64,000 nt of DNA from Deferribacter thermophilus (GTDB lineage Bacteria > Chrysiogenota > Deferribacteres > Deferribacterales > Deferribacteraceae). Positions 35,578 through 44,683 of this stretch are shown one piece after another; position 1 is the stretch's first letter; each line of letters starts with the position of its first letter. The notes beneath the pieces are model-generated. The model was not told the origin of the DNA. It worked only from the letters and a program-made list of their open reading frames with translations, and did not search any database. Position numbers and translations under genes: made by a program. The stretch covers positions 62,001 to 126,000 of the forward strand of contig NZ_JAPNXM010000006.1 of NCBI RefSeq assembly GCF_049472675.1, read 5' to 3'.

Positions 35578-35979
35578 TTAATTTTCTTTTATTAAATCAA
35601 TTAAAGTATAATTTTTTAGTTCCTTTACAATAGAATTGTTTATCTTTGATAATGTAAAATTAATTTTGCAGTTATCAGATCTATCACACAGATTTGGGTT
35701 ATCTATACATTCATTTAAATATATATCACCATCAATTGCTGATACTATATCATATAGAGTAATTTCATCTGGAGATTTTGTGAGTTTGAAACCACCTTTT
35801 TTCCCTTTTGTAGAATCCAATAGTTTTTTTTTTGCTAAAGTTTGTAAAATTTTACCTAAAAAACTATCAGGTACACCACAAAATTCAGAAAGTTCACTAC
35901 GCATATATATCTTTTTTTCGTTCATTGCTAAAAATAACATTACTCTTAAGGCATAATCTGCTGCTTTTGTTAATTTCAT
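35578..35979 (-). CDS. Rrf2 family regulator with probable Fe-S cluster (second paralogue)
   Basis: A 133-aa Rrf2 protein starting MKLTKAADYALRVM. The HTH spans about residues 8-58. Cys91, Cys98 and Cys104 give the same C-X6-C-X5-C spacing as the paralogue at 2413. It is divergent from the lipoprotein operon and may regulate it, itself or distant targets. The stop codon directly abuts that of the convergent kinase gene, leaving no room for a terminator. Confidence 0.9.
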   Translation of the reverse strand: MKLTKAADYALRVMLFLAMNEKKIYMRSELSEFCGVPDSFLGKILQTLAKKKLLDSTKGKKGGFKLTKSPDEITLYDIVSAIDGDIYLNECIDNPNLCDRSDNCKINFTLSKINNSIVKELKNYTLIDLIKEN

Positions 35980-36001
35980 AAATAACCTCTTTTTTAGGAT
36001 T

Positions 36002-36030
36002 AAAATACTCTTTTTGTCTTAATTTGTCAA
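36002..36030 (-). promoter_or_regulatory. Promoter of the second rrf2 gene
   Basis: On the minus strand TTGACA (36025-36030) and TATTTT (36002-36007) are 17 bp apart and lie 22 bases before the start codon. This is a close sigma70 match. Confidence 0.65.
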
Positions 36031-36091
36031 ATTCTTTTTATTCTAAACTAATTGGTTGAAAAAACATCTAAAAGTGGATAGTATATTATTA

Positions 36092-36120
36092 TATTATCAA
36101 GGTTCACAATATTGATAGTA
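36092..36120. promoter_or_regulatory. Imperfect inverted repeat, possible operator
   Basis: tattatcaa (36092-36100) and ttgatagta (36112-36120) pair in 8 of 9 positions across 11 bases. The repeat lies between the divergent rrf2 and lipoprotein genes, about 35 bases before the lipoprotein start. It could be an Rrf2 binding site, but AT-rich sequence gives many chance repeats. Confidence 0.3.
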
Positions 36121-36154
36121 ATAGTTAAATTTTTAAAATAAATTGGAGGTACTA

Positions 36155-36553
36155 ATGAAAAAAACAATAGTAATTTTATCTATTTATCTTATTTCTTTGT
36201 TTCTGACTGGTTGTGTAGCTCCTGTAATAGTGGCTGCTGGTGCTGGTGCAGGTGCAGCTTATAGTTTGACTGCAGATTCTGTGTCAGATAACTTTCCAAT
36301 ATCCAAAGAAAGAGCTGTTGAAGTTTTTTCTCAGATACTAAAAAATGAAAATGGAAAAATTATAATTGTTTCCATATCAGAAGGAAAAATTGATGGTGAG
36401 ATTGGGAAGAAAAAAGTTTATTTTAGAGCTAAGCCGCTTACAGCTAATGCTACAAAAGTTGTTATAAAAGTAAGAAAGGGGTATAATTTATTACCTGATA
36501 AAGAGTCAGCTGTTGAGTTGTATAAAAAGTTTGTGAAGGTTATAAATGGTTAG
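36155..36553 (+). CDS. DUF3568-like lipoprotein
   Basis: A 132-aa protein with a lipoprotein signal peptide, lipobox LTGC giving lipidated Cys20, then a glycine/alanine-rich segment (AAGAGAGAAY). The rest is a small alpha/beta domain as in DUF3568. An upstream TTG at 36143 is in frame, but ggaggt at 36145-36150 fixes the ATG at 36155. It starts a 12-gene plus-strand run and overlaps the acetyltransferase by 8 bases. Confidence 0.78.
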   Translation: MKKTIVILSIYLISLFLTGCVAPVIVAAGAGAGAAYSLTADSVSDNFPISKERAVEVFSQILKNENGKIIIVSISEGKIDGEIGKKKVYFRAKPLTANATKVVIKVRKGYNLLPDKESAVELYKKFVKVING

Positions 36554-36995
36554 AAATGCTAAAATGCAGGATGCTAAAGCTATACAACAGCTTGTTAATA
36601 GTTATGCAAAAGATGGTTTGATGCTGACTTTAAGTATAAACGAAATATATGAAAATATTTTAAAATTTTTAGTTTACGAGGAAGAGGATAGAGTAATTGG
36701 TTGTTGTGCATTATATCCATCTTGGGAAGATTTAGCTGAAATCCGTTCTTTAGCAGTTGAGAAAAATGTACATAAGAGGGGGATTGGTAGACTCTTAGTT
36801 GAAAAATGTATTGAAAAGGCCCGTGAAATTGGTATTAAAAAGGTTTTTGCACTTACTTATCAAGTGGAATTTTTTAAAAAGTTAGGTTTTGAAGTAGTTG
36901 ATAAAAATGATTTACCTAAAAAAATTTGGTCTGACTGTTTAAAATGCTGCAAGTTTCCTGATTGCGATGAATTTGCAATGATTAAGGAGATCTAA
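36546..36995 (+). CDS. GNAT N-acetyltransferase, probable short N-acetylglutamate synthase
   Basis: A 149-aa GNAT protein with the acetyl-CoA loop VHKRGIGRLLV and EIRSLAV before it. The C-terminal WSDCLKCCKFPDCDEFAM segment, with four cysteines, resembles that of the short ArgA-type N-acetylglutamate synthases of deltaproteobacteria and actinobacteria. It could catalyse the first step of arginine synthesis. No arginine genes lie nearby, so the substrate is inferred. Confidence 0.75.
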   Translation: MVRNAKMQDAKAIQQLVNSYAKDGLMLTLSINEIYENILKFLVYEEEDRVIGCCALYPSWEDLAEIRSLAVEKNVHKRGIGRLLVEKCIEKAREIGIKKVFALTYQVEFFKKLGFEVVDKNDLPKKIWSDCLKCCKFPDCDEFAMIKEI

Positions 36996-38315
36996 ATGGA
37001 CTATTTGACTATTATTGAAGAAGGGCTTAAAGTTTATGATGATATTCAACTGTTAATTGTTGAAAATGAGACAAAAAAGGTGACTGTAAAACATGGTGAA
37101 ATTGAAGATTTTTTAACATCTATTAATAAAGACCATTTTATAAGAATTATCAAAGATGGTAAACATTATTCTTTTAGAGTATCTGGTGGTGATTTGAAAG
37201 AGATAAAAAAGGTTTTAAATGAAGTAAAAGATATTTTTTTATATTTGACTAATGAAAATTATGAGTTAAACAGGAATTATTCTAAGTATGATAAGGAATT
37301 ATATTTAAAAGATAATTTTTATTACAAAATGAATAATAGTCAACTTGTTAATACTGCCTTAGAGATTGAGGCTAGTGCACTAAATTATAGTAAATATGTA
37401 AAAAATGTAAGGTATACAAATTTTACTGCTACTTTGGAGAAGAAATATTTACTCTTTTCTGATGGTGAAGTTTTAACTGAAGAAAGCACGAATTTTAGTG
37501 GCTCAACCTATGTAGTCGCTGAGAAAGATGGTGATTCGCAAAGTGGTTATGATTTTTCATCCTCTGTTTATTTTGATGATTTTGAATATAATTTAATAGG
37601 ACAAAGAGCAGCTATAGAAGCGGTAAGTTTATTAGGGGGTAAAAAACTAAAAAGTGGTAAATATTATATAGTTTTTAAAAATACTATTATGGCAGAATTT
37701 TTAGAATTAATAGAATATCTTGTGAATGCAGAAAATATTTTGAAAAATAAAAGTTTGATGAAAGACATGTTGGGAAAAGAAGTTGCGTCTAAAAACTTAT
37801 CAATTGTAGATAATTCTAAAATTGAAAGAGGGGTGGGTAGTTATTGTTTTGATGATGAAGGTGTTGTTGGAGGAAGAACTGAAATTATTAAAAATGGTAT
37901 TTTAAAAGGGATTTTACATAATAATTTTACATCAAAAAAATTAAATCAAAAAAATACTGGTAATGCATCCATAACAGGAAGTGTGAAAGTTGATATTTCA
38001 GCTTCGAATTTGATACTTAGTGGTGAACAAATTGTTAATTTTGATGTTTTGAAAGATTACAATGATGTGTTATTAGTTACTGATGTTATGGGGATGCATA
38101 TGGCTGATCCTATTAGTGGAGATTTTTCAATAGGTATAAGTGGAATTTATTTTAAGAATGGTGAAGAAGTTACACCGTTTAATGAAATGGTATTAACAGG
38201 TAATATAACGGATTTGCTTAAAAATGTTATTGCGGTTTTTGATGATACGAGGGATTTTGGTGGGGTAATAACACCATCTATCATGTTTGATAAATTTATG
38301 GTTAGTGGTTCTTAA
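36996..38315 (+). CDS. pmbA: TldE/PmbA family protein, TldD partner
   Basis: A 439-aa member of the TldD/PmbA family. The zinc HExxxH motif of TldD is absent, as in TldE/PmbA. Family features include GSYCFDDEGV and the C-terminal GDFSIGISGIYF. It is expected to pair with TldD (24419). RBS aaggag lies upstream, and the gene abuts the acetyltransferase stop. Confidence 0.88.
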   Translation: MDYLTIIEEGLKVYDDIQLLIVENETKKVTVKHGEIEDFLTSINKDHFIRIIKDGKHYSFRVSGGDLKEIKKVLNEVKDIFLYLTNENYELNRNYSKYDKELYLKDNFYYKMNNSQLVNTALEIEASALNYSKYVKNVRYTNFTATLEKKYLLFSDGEVLTEESTNFSGSTYVVAEKDGDSQSGYDFSSSVYFDDFEYNLIGQRAAIEAVSLLGGKKLKSGKYYIVFKNTIMAEFLELIEYLVNAENILKNKSLMKDMLGKEVASKNLSIVDNSKIERGVGSYCFDDEGVVGGRTEIIKNGILKGILHNNFTSKKLNQKNTGNASITGSVKVDISASNLILSGEQIVNFDVLKDYNDVLLVTDVMGMHMADPISGDFSIGISGIYFKNGEEVTPFNEMVLTGNITDLLKNVIAVFDDTRDFGGVITPSIMFDKFMVSGS

Positions 38316-38324
38316 GGGGTGAGT

Positions 38325-39446
38325 ATGTTGATTGAAGAGTTATATGATACTTTGGACGAAATAGATAACAATATTAATTCATTTAAGCAGATTGTTAATG
38401 AAGAAGAATTATTAAAAAAAATTGAAGAAGTGGACAAAAAATCTTTAGAAGATCCTAATTTTTGGAATAAAAAAGAATCAAAGCATTTACTCAAAGAGCA
38501 AGCTTCTTTAAAAAAATTCTTAGATGAGTGGAAAGAATTATTAAATATTAGAGAAGATATTGATGTATTGATTGAGCTATATAAAGAAGGTTCTGAAGAA
38601 GTAAAAGATGACATTGTTTCAAGTATTGATGAATTAAAGAAAAAGGTTACAGATTTTGAGCTGAAGTTAATATTAAATGGTGAACATGATATTAATAATG
38701 CAATAGTTACAATACATGCTGGAGCAGGTGGGACTGAGGCTTGTGATTGGGTATCAATGCTTTTTAGAATGTATACAAGATGGGTAGAGAGAAAAAAATA
38801 TAAATACGAGATACTTGATATGTTGCCTGGGGATGAAGCAGGAATTAAGTCAATTACTTTTAATGTTATTGGGGATTATAGCTATGGTTATTTAAAGGGT
38901 GAGTCTGGTGTTCATAGATTGGTTAGAATTTCCCCTTTTGATGCGAATAATAGAAGACATACTTCTTTTGCTTCTGTTTTTGTTTTACCTGAAATTGATG
39001 ATGATATTGAAATAGAGATAAATGAATCTGACCTAAAGATAGAAACATTTAGAGCAAGTGGTGCTGGTGGTCAGCATGTAAATACTACAGATTCTGCAGT
39101 AAGAATAACTCATTTACCAACGGGCATAGTTGTAACATGTCAAAATGAAAGAAGTCAGCATAAGAATAAAGCACATGCGATGAAAATATTAAAAGCTAAG
39201 CTTTATGAGTATGAGCTTGAAAAGAGAAATAAGGAAAAAGAGAAGTTAGAAAGCAGTAAAACTGAGATTGGTTGGGGTAATCAAATTAGATCTTATGTTA
39301 TGCACCCTTATAAGATGGTAAAAGATCTTAGGACTAGATATGAGGCTGGCAATGTTGATGCTGTGATGGATGGTGATATCGATGATTTTATAAAATCTTA
39401 TCTATTTATGGAGGCTGGCATCAATAAAAATGCTGACCAAAATTAA
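38325..39446 (+). CDS. prfB: Peptide chain release factor 2
   Basis: A 373-aa release factor with the catalytic GGQ in GAGGQHVN and the UGA/UAA-reading SPF tripeptide in RISPFDAN, which marks RF2. The frame is continuous from the start, so the programmed +1 frameshift that regulates many prfB genes is absent. In-frame GTG 38319 is possible, but aagggg at 38314-38319 favours ATG 38325. It overlaps alr by 17 bases. Confidence 0.95.
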   Translation: MLIEELYDTLDEIDNNINSFKQIVNEEELLKKIEEVDKKSLEDPNFWNKKESKHLLKEQASLKKFLDEWKELLNIREDIDVLIELYKEGSEEVKDDIVSSIDELKKKVTDFELKLILNGEHDINNAIVTIHAGAGGTEACDWVSMLFRMYTRWVERKKYKYEILDMLPGDEAGIKSITFNVIGDYSYGYLKGESGVHRLVRISPFDANNRRHTSFASVFVLPEIDDDIEIEINESDLKIETFRASGAGGQHVNTTDSAVRITHLPTGIVVTCQNERSQHKNKAHAMKILKAKLYEYELEKRNKEKEKLESSKTEIGWGNQIRSYVMHPYKMVKDLRTRYEAGNVDAVMDGDIDDFIKSYLFMEAGINKNADQN

Positions 39447-40521
39447 GACATTAAGACCTACTTATGCAGAAATAAATCTTGCTAATTATAAGCATAATAT
39501 AGAGATTGCTAAGTCTCTTTCTAAATCAAAAATTATAGCTATAGTTAAAGCAGATGCTTATGGTCATGGTGCTATAAGATTGTCAAAACATGCTTATGAA
39601 CAGTGCGGTATAAAAGATTTTGGTGTAGCAACAATAGAAGAGGGTGTAAGTTTAAGACAAAATTTACCTTTTGAGGCAAGGATAATTACTCTCGGTTATA
39701 TTGATGAACATCACTTTGATGAGTTGATACAATATAAAATTACACCAACAATTTTTGATGAAAATATAATGTCAAAATTAGATAAATTTGCAAAGAAACA
39801 CAATGTAGTTTTGGATGTTGTTTTAAAAATTGATACTGGGATGAACAGGTTGGGGTTTGATATTCACACAAATTATTATGAGCTAGTCAAAAATTATACA
39901 AATTTAAGAATTGTATTGGTAATGACACATTTATCATCTTCCGATACTGATTTAGAATATACAAAATGGCAAATAAATCGATTTGATGGATATCTTAAGA
40001 AATATAATATTAATGCAGAAACATCAGTGTTTAACTCATCTGCAATATGTTTTTATTCAAATAAATACACTTATACAAGGCCTGGTATTATGAGTTATGG
40101 CTATGTTTACCCAGAAAACAGATTTGGTTTAAAGCCAGTAATGAGTATTTTTTCAAAAATTATACATATAAAGAAATTAAAAAAAGGTGATAAAATAAGT
40201 TATAACCAGACTTATACTGCAAAGAAGGATATGAAAATCGGAGTAATTCCAATAGGTTATGCAGATGGATATTTTAGAAATTTAAGCAATAAGGGTATAA
40301 TGTTTATAAATGGAAAACCTTGTAATGTAGTAGGTACAGTTTGTATGGATATGACAATGATAGATATAACTCATCTCAATGATTCAGATTTAGATAGTGA
40401 AGTTGAGATATTAGGTAAAAATATTGATGCAGAACAGATAGCTAAAATGTGTGGTACAATAAGTTATGAAATATTATGTGCTGTTTCAGATAGAATTCCA
40501 AGGGTTTATATAAATGATTAA
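39430..40521 (+). CDS. alr: Alanine racemase
   Basis: A 363-aa fold type III PLP enzyme. The PLP lysine lies in the KADAYGHG segment, and the second catalytic Tyr is in the C-terminal beta domain, near TRPGIMSYG. It makes D-alanine for peptidoglycan. It overlaps prfB by 17 bases and mlaE by 8. Confidence 0.95.
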   Translation: MLTKIKTLRPTYAEINLANYKHNIEIAKSLSKSKIIAIVKADAYGHGAIRLSKHAYEQCGIKDFGVATIEEGVSLRQNLPFEARIITLGYIDEHHFDELIQYKITPTIFDENIMSKLDKFAKKHNVVLDVVLKIDTGMNRLGFDIHTNYYELVKNYTNLRIVLVMTHLSSSDTDLEYTKWQINRFDGYLKKYNINAETSVFNSSAICFYSNKYTYTRPGIMSYGYVYPENRFGLKPVMSIFSKIIHIKKLKKGDKISYNQTYTAKKDMKIGVIPIGYADGYFRNLSNKGIMFINGKPCNVVGTVCMDMTMIDITHLNDSDLDSEVEILGKNIDAEQIAKMCGTISYEILCAVSDRIPRVYIND

Positions 40522-41284
40522 ATTCTTTGAAATTGTTGGTGCACCTATTTTAAATTTTATCTATGGCTCTGGTAGAATTTTTCTTTTTTTCATAGATTTT
40601 TTTAGATGGGTATTTGTACCCCCTTATCGGTTAAAGCTTTTGTTTAAGCAGATAGAATTTATTGGAATCAATTCGCTTTCTGTTATCATTTTGACTGGGA
40701 CTTTTACAGGGATGGTTTTTGCTTTTCAAAGTTACATTGGTTTTCACCGTTTTGGTGCTGAATATATGGTGGGAACTGTTGTGGGATTAGGTATGGCAAG
40801 AGAGCTTGGACCTGTTTTAAGCTCCATTATGGTCGCTGCTAGAGCAGGTTCTGCAATAGCAGCAGAAATTGGAACTATGAGGGTTACAGAGCAGATAGAT
40901 GCTTTGTATGCTTTAGCTGTTGAGCCAGTACAATATTTAGTGGTTCCTAGGATGCTGGCTGGTGTTATTGTTATGCCTATTTTAAATATAATTGCAGTAT
41001 TTTGTGGTGTTGTTGGAGGCTATTTTGTTGGTGTCGAGATTTTAGGCATCAATAAAACATTATATCTAGAATATATGTATCGTTATGTAGACTTTGAAGA
41101 TATATATAATGGACTTATTAAAGCAACTGTTTTTGGTCTTATACTAACTTTAGTTGGTTGTTATAAAGGGTTTTATACCACTGGTGGAGCTGAAGGTGTG
41201 GGTAAGGCTACGACTGAATCTGTGGTGTTATCTTCAGTATTAATTTTAGTGTTTGATTATATACTTACTGCATTTATGTTTTGA
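40514..41284 (+). CDS. mlaE: MlaE-family ABC permease
   Basis: A 256-aa membrane protein with about five or six helices and the MlaE signature AARAGSAIAAEIGTMRVTEQIDAL. It is the permease of an MCE-type lipid transporter in the inner membrane. mlaF and mlaD follow directly, giving a minimal MlaEFD set without MlaB or MlaC. Confidence 0.94.
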   Translation: MIKFFEIVGAPILNFIYGSGRIFLFFIDFFRWVFVPPYRLKLLFKQIEFIGINSLSVIILTGTFTGMVFAFQSYIGFHRFGAEYMVGTVVGLGMARELGPVLSSIMVAARAGSAIAAEIGTMRVTEQIDALYALAVEPVQYLVVPRMLAGVIVMPILNIIAVFCGVVGGYFVGVEILGINKTLYLEYMYRYVDFEDIYNGLIKATVFGLILTLVGCYKGFYTTGGAEGVGKATTESVVLSSVLILVFDYILTAFMF

Positions 41285-41291
41285 GGTGCTA

Positions 41292-42047
41292 ATGGAAGCT
41301 GCTATCGAAATAATAGATTTACATAAGAGCTTTGGAGAATACAAAGTTCATAAAGGTGTAAATCTTAAAATTGCTAAAAATGCTATTACATACATAATTG
41401 GTCCCTCAGGTACTGGTAAGAGTGTGCTTTTAAAGCAGATGATGGGGTTGTTAAAACCTGACAGAGGTAAAGTGATAGTTTTAGGACAAGATTTATCAAC
41501 TTTAAATAAAAAAGAACTTTTAAATGTTAGGAAAAAATTTGGGATGCTTTTTCAAAATGCTGCTCTTTTTGATTCTATGAATGTTTATGAAAATGTGGCA
41601 TTTCCATTAAGAGAACACACTAAATTAAAAGAGAAAGAGATAAGAGAAATTGTGTTAGAAAAATTACGACTTGTTGGACTTACAAATGTGGAATATAAAA
41701 TGCCTTCAGAATTATCTGGTGGTATGAGAAAAAGGGTGGGGTTGGCAAGAGCAATTGCCCTTGAGCCAGATATTATACTTTATGATGAGCCTACTACAGG
41801 GCTTGATCCTATTATGACAGATGTAGTGGACAATCTTATTTATGAAACCCAAAAGAAGCTAAATATCACATCTGTTGTTATTTCTCACGATATTGAGTCC
41901 ACTTTTAAAATTGCTGATTATATTGCAATGATTTATGATGGCAAGATTGTAATGTATGGAACACCAGAAGAGTTTAAAAAGACAGATAACCCTTATGTGA
42001 GGCAATTTTTAAGTGGGTCTAAAGATGGTCCTATAAAAATAGGTTGA
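41292..42047 (+). CDS. mlaF: MlaF-family ABC ATPase
   Basis: A 251-aa ATPase with Walker A GPSGTGKS, Q loop, signature LSGGMRKR, Walker B IILYDEPTTGLDP and the H loop SHD. It energises the MlaE permease. An earlier in-frame ATG at 41253 lies inside mlaE; gaggtg at 41283-41288 points to ATG 41292. It is 12 bp from mlaD. Confidence 0.94.
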   Translation: MEAAIEIIDLHKSFGEYKVHKGVNLKIAKNAITYIIGPSGTGKSVLLKQMMGLLKPDRGKVIVLGQDLSTLNKKELLNVRKKFGMLFQNAALFDSMNVYENVAFPLREHTKLKEKEIREIVLEKLRLVGLTNVEYKMPSELSGGMRKRVGLARAIALEPDIILYDEPTTGLDPIMTDVVDNLIYETQKKLNITSVVISHDIESTFKIADYIAMIYDGKIVMYGTPEEFKKTDNPYVRQFLSGSKDGPIKIG

Positions 42048-42059
42048 TGGGGGATATAA

Positions 42060-43640
42060 ATGCGCTTTTCACTTGAAGCAAAGGTTGGGATTTTTGTGGT
42101 GATTGGTTTATTACTATTAGGATACATGACTACAAAGGTTGAGAATATCAATTTTGGTAAAAGTGATGGATACGAAATTATTGCATATTTAAGTGATGCA
42201 AGTGGTTTAGTAAAGGATTCTTTTGTCAAATATAGAGGGGTAGAGGTAGGTAAAGTTAAAGATATTAGATTAAAAGAAAACCATGTAGAAGTAGTTTTAT
42301 TAATCGATAAGCAGTATAAACTTCCTTCCAATGTAGCAGCTGTTGTTAGATCAAGTGGATTTCTTGGAGAAAAATATTTAGAGCTCCAGACTGTAGGGAA
42401 AGAAACTGAGGGTTATCTTGCCTCAGGAAGTGAAATAAGAAAATATAAATCAAGTGCTGATTTTGATGAGCTCCAAAACAAGTTTTCTGAGATTGCTGAT
42501 GATATAAAAGCTATAACTGCTTCTTTAAAAGAGGTGATTGCATCAGATAACGGAAAAGCTGATATGAAGATGACTTTGCAAAATATCAGGTATTCCACAG
42601 AGTATATCAGGCAGATGTTAGAAGATAATCAAAAAAGGATAAATCAGATAGTAAAAAATATAGAGGCTATTACTGTTTCAATAAAAAATGTTACAGAGGC
42701 AAATCAAGAGAATGTTAATCAGTTGATAGCAAACTTAAAAGAGGTTTCTGAAACATTGAAAAACCAAACTCCTCAAATTGCTCAAAAGATTAATAGTATA
42801 ACAACAAATATCGATAATTTAGTAGATGATTCTAAGGGTGATTTAAGAGAAACGATTTCAAATATTAAGGTTGTTACAGCAAAATTGGAAAAAACAGTTG
42901 ATAATCTAAACGATATAACAGACAAAATAAATAAAGGTAAAGGGACAGTTGGTACACTGATTAATGATAATGAAACGGCTAAAGATGTAAAAGATACTAT
43001 TAAAGGATTAAAAAATCTTGTTACTACCTTTGACAGATTTAAGTTTTATCTTTCTTTTAGTGGTGAAAAGATGTGGGATACTGGAGAGTCAAAGGGGTAT
43101 TTTAAGCTAAAAATTCAGCCTAGAAAAAATAAATACTATTTATTAGGTTTGGCCACAAGCGATCAGGGTAAATCTACAACGACAGTTACTGATTATAACT
43201 ATTCTGGGAATGTGCCTTATTATATTGATGGGGGAACTGGTGCTGGTACAAGCTATAGAGAAGTGAAAACATCAAGGACAAAAGATTCCTTAACCTTTAT
43301 AGCTCAATATGTGCAGCGTTTTTACGATCAGCTTGATTTAAGGATTGGTATTATGGAATCAGAGTTCGGTGTAGGAGCAGATTATTTCCCTTTTAAAGAC
43401 GAAAGGTTACAGCTGAGTTTGGATGCCTACGATTTTTCAGATAGTGATACTGATAGAAATCCTCATTTAAAGGCAAAACTTCAATATAATCTGACAAAAA
43501 ACCTATTTTTAAATGTGGGTTATGATGATTTTCTAAATGACGATACAAAAAGTGGATTTATTGGTGGTGGAATTATATTCCTCGATGAAGACTTAAAATA
43601 TCTTTTGGGTAGGATACCTACATCAGTTCCAGGTAATTAG
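42060..43640 (+). CDS. mlaD: Extended MCE/MlaD protein with coiled coil and putative C-terminal beta-barrel
   Basis: A 526-aa protein, far longer than the roughly 150-200 aa of E. coli MlaD. One N-terminal membrane helix (about 8-25) is followed by an MCE domain (about 36-115, with KYRGVEVGKV), a long helical coiled coil (about 135-325), and a C-terminal region (about 328-516). That region has alternating polar/aromatic strands such as YFKLKIQPRKNKYYLLGLA, as in an outer-membrane barrel. A similar single-chain envelope bridge is known from the Veillonella Mla system. The barrel is inferred from pattern only. Confidence 0.85.
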   Translation: MRFSLEAKVGIFVVIGLLLLGYMTTKVENINFGKSDGYEIIAYLSDASGLVKDSFVKYRGVEVGKVKDIRLKENHVEVVLLIDKQYKLPSNVAAVVRSSGFLGEKYLELQTVGKETEGYLASGSEIRKYKSSADFDELQNKFSEIADDIKAITASLKEVIASDNGKADMKMTLQNIRYSTEYIRQMLEDNQKRINQIVKNIEAITVSIKNVTEANQENVNQLIANLKEVSETLKNQTPQIAQKINSITTNIDNLVDDSKGDLRETISNIKVVTAKLEKTVDNLNDITDKINKGKGTVGTLINDNETAKDVKDTIKGLKNLVTTFDRFKFYLSFSGEKMWDTGESKGYFKLKIQPRKNKYYLLGLATSDQGKSTTTVTDYNYSGNVPYYIDGGTGAGTSYREVKTSRTKDSLTFIAQYVQRFYDQLDLRIGIMESEFGVGADYFPFKDERLQLSLDAYDFSDSDTDRNPHLKAKLQYNLTKNLFLNVGYDDFLNDDTKSGFIGGGIIFLDEDLKYLLGRIPTSVPGN

Positions 43641-43652
43641 TGAGGTTATTTT

Positions 43653-43889
43653 ATGATTAAAGTAAAGGCATTTGCTGATTTGACTAAATATATTTCAAAA
43701 GATGGCAAATTTGAGACTTTTTTTGATAATAAGGGGGAAAGTGTAAAAGTCAAAGATATTGTGGATTTTTATAATATTCCACTTGATGATATCAAAATAA
43801 TTCTTGTCAATGGGAAAGATGCAGATTTAGAAACAGAAGTTAGTGATAACGATACAGTAACATTCTTTTCACCAGTGGGTGGAGGATGA
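43653..43889 (+). CDS. MoaD/ThiS-like ubiquitin-fold protein
   Basis: A 78-aa beta-grasp protein ending in SPVGGG. The C-terminal Gly-Gly is the sulfur-carrying or conjugating end of MoaD and ThiS. No MoaE, ThiG or E1-like activating enzyme is beside it, so molybdopterin, thiamine or another sulfur transfer cannot be distinguished. It is 12 bp after mlaD and overlaps mqnD by 4 bases. Confidence 0.82.
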   Translation: MIKVKAFADLTKYISKDGKFETFFDNKGESVKVKDIVDFYNIPLDDIKIILVNGKDADLETEVSDNDTVTFFSPVGGG

Positions 43890-44680
43890 AAAAAGATTTA
43901 ATACTTGCCATTTCAACCTGTCCCAATGATACATTTATTTTTTCTCCAATGATTTTAAATTTTATTGAACACCCTTATAATTTTAAGACACTACTTGATG
44001 ATGTAGAAGTTTTAAATAATCTTGCTATAGCAGGGATACCTGATATTGTCAAAGTGTCTTACGGTGTCTTACCAAAAATCATTGATAAATATACTGTATT
44101 AAAAAGTGGCGGAGCTCTCAGTTTTGGCTATGGGCCTGTTGTTGTATCAAAAAATTACTATAATATAAATGAGCTATATGGTAAAAAAATAGCTGTTCCT
44201 GGCTTTAATACGACGGCTTTTAATATTTTTAAAAGATTTTATGGGGATAACTTTGATTTTATTCAACTTCGATTTGATAAAATAATTCCTGCGATTTTAG
44301 ATGATAATGTTGATGCAGGTTTACTTATCCATGAAGGGAGATTTGTTTATAAAAATTATGGTTTAAATCTTCTATCAGATTTGGGTGAGGAATGGGATAA
44401 AAAATATAGTGCTCCAATACCTTTGGGTGCTATAGTTGTTAGAAGAGAAATATTAGATATGGCTAATAATATCAATAATATAATAAAGAATTCTATATTA
44501 TACTCTAAAAATAATATGCAACTTGTTTACCCTTTTATAAAAAAATATGCTCAAGAGTTAGATGATGAGGTTTTAGAAAAACATATTTCTGCTTTTGTAA
44601 ATGAGAATAGTTTTGATATGTCAAAATATATAGATGTAATAGTTGATTTTTTGGGTGTATCAGAAAAAGATTTTGTTTAG
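43886..44680 (+). CDS. mqnD: 1,4-dihydroxy-6-naphthoate synthase MqnD
   Basis: A 264-aa periplasmic-binding-like fold enzyme with the MqnD signature STCPNDTFIF near the N-terminus and GYGPVVVSK further on. It works in the futalosine route to menaquinone, turning cyclic dehypoxanthine futalosine into dihydroxynaphthoate. MqnB, from the same route, is encoded at 60102. The overlap with the MoaD-like gene is ATGA. Confidence 0.92.
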   Translation: MKKDLILAISTCPNDTFIFSPMILNFIEHPYNFKTLLDDVEVLNNLAIAGIPDIVKVSYGVLPKIIDKYTVLKSGGALSFGYGPVVVSKNYYNINELYGKKIAVPGFNTTAFNIFKRFYGDNFDFIQLRFDKIIPAILDDNVDAGLLIHEGRFVYKNYGLNLLSDLGEEWDKKYSAPIPLGAIVVRREILDMANNINNIIKNSILYSKNNMQLVYPFIKKYAQELDDEVLEKHISAFVNENSFDMSKYIDVIVDFLGVSEKDFV

Positions 44681-44683
44681 CAA

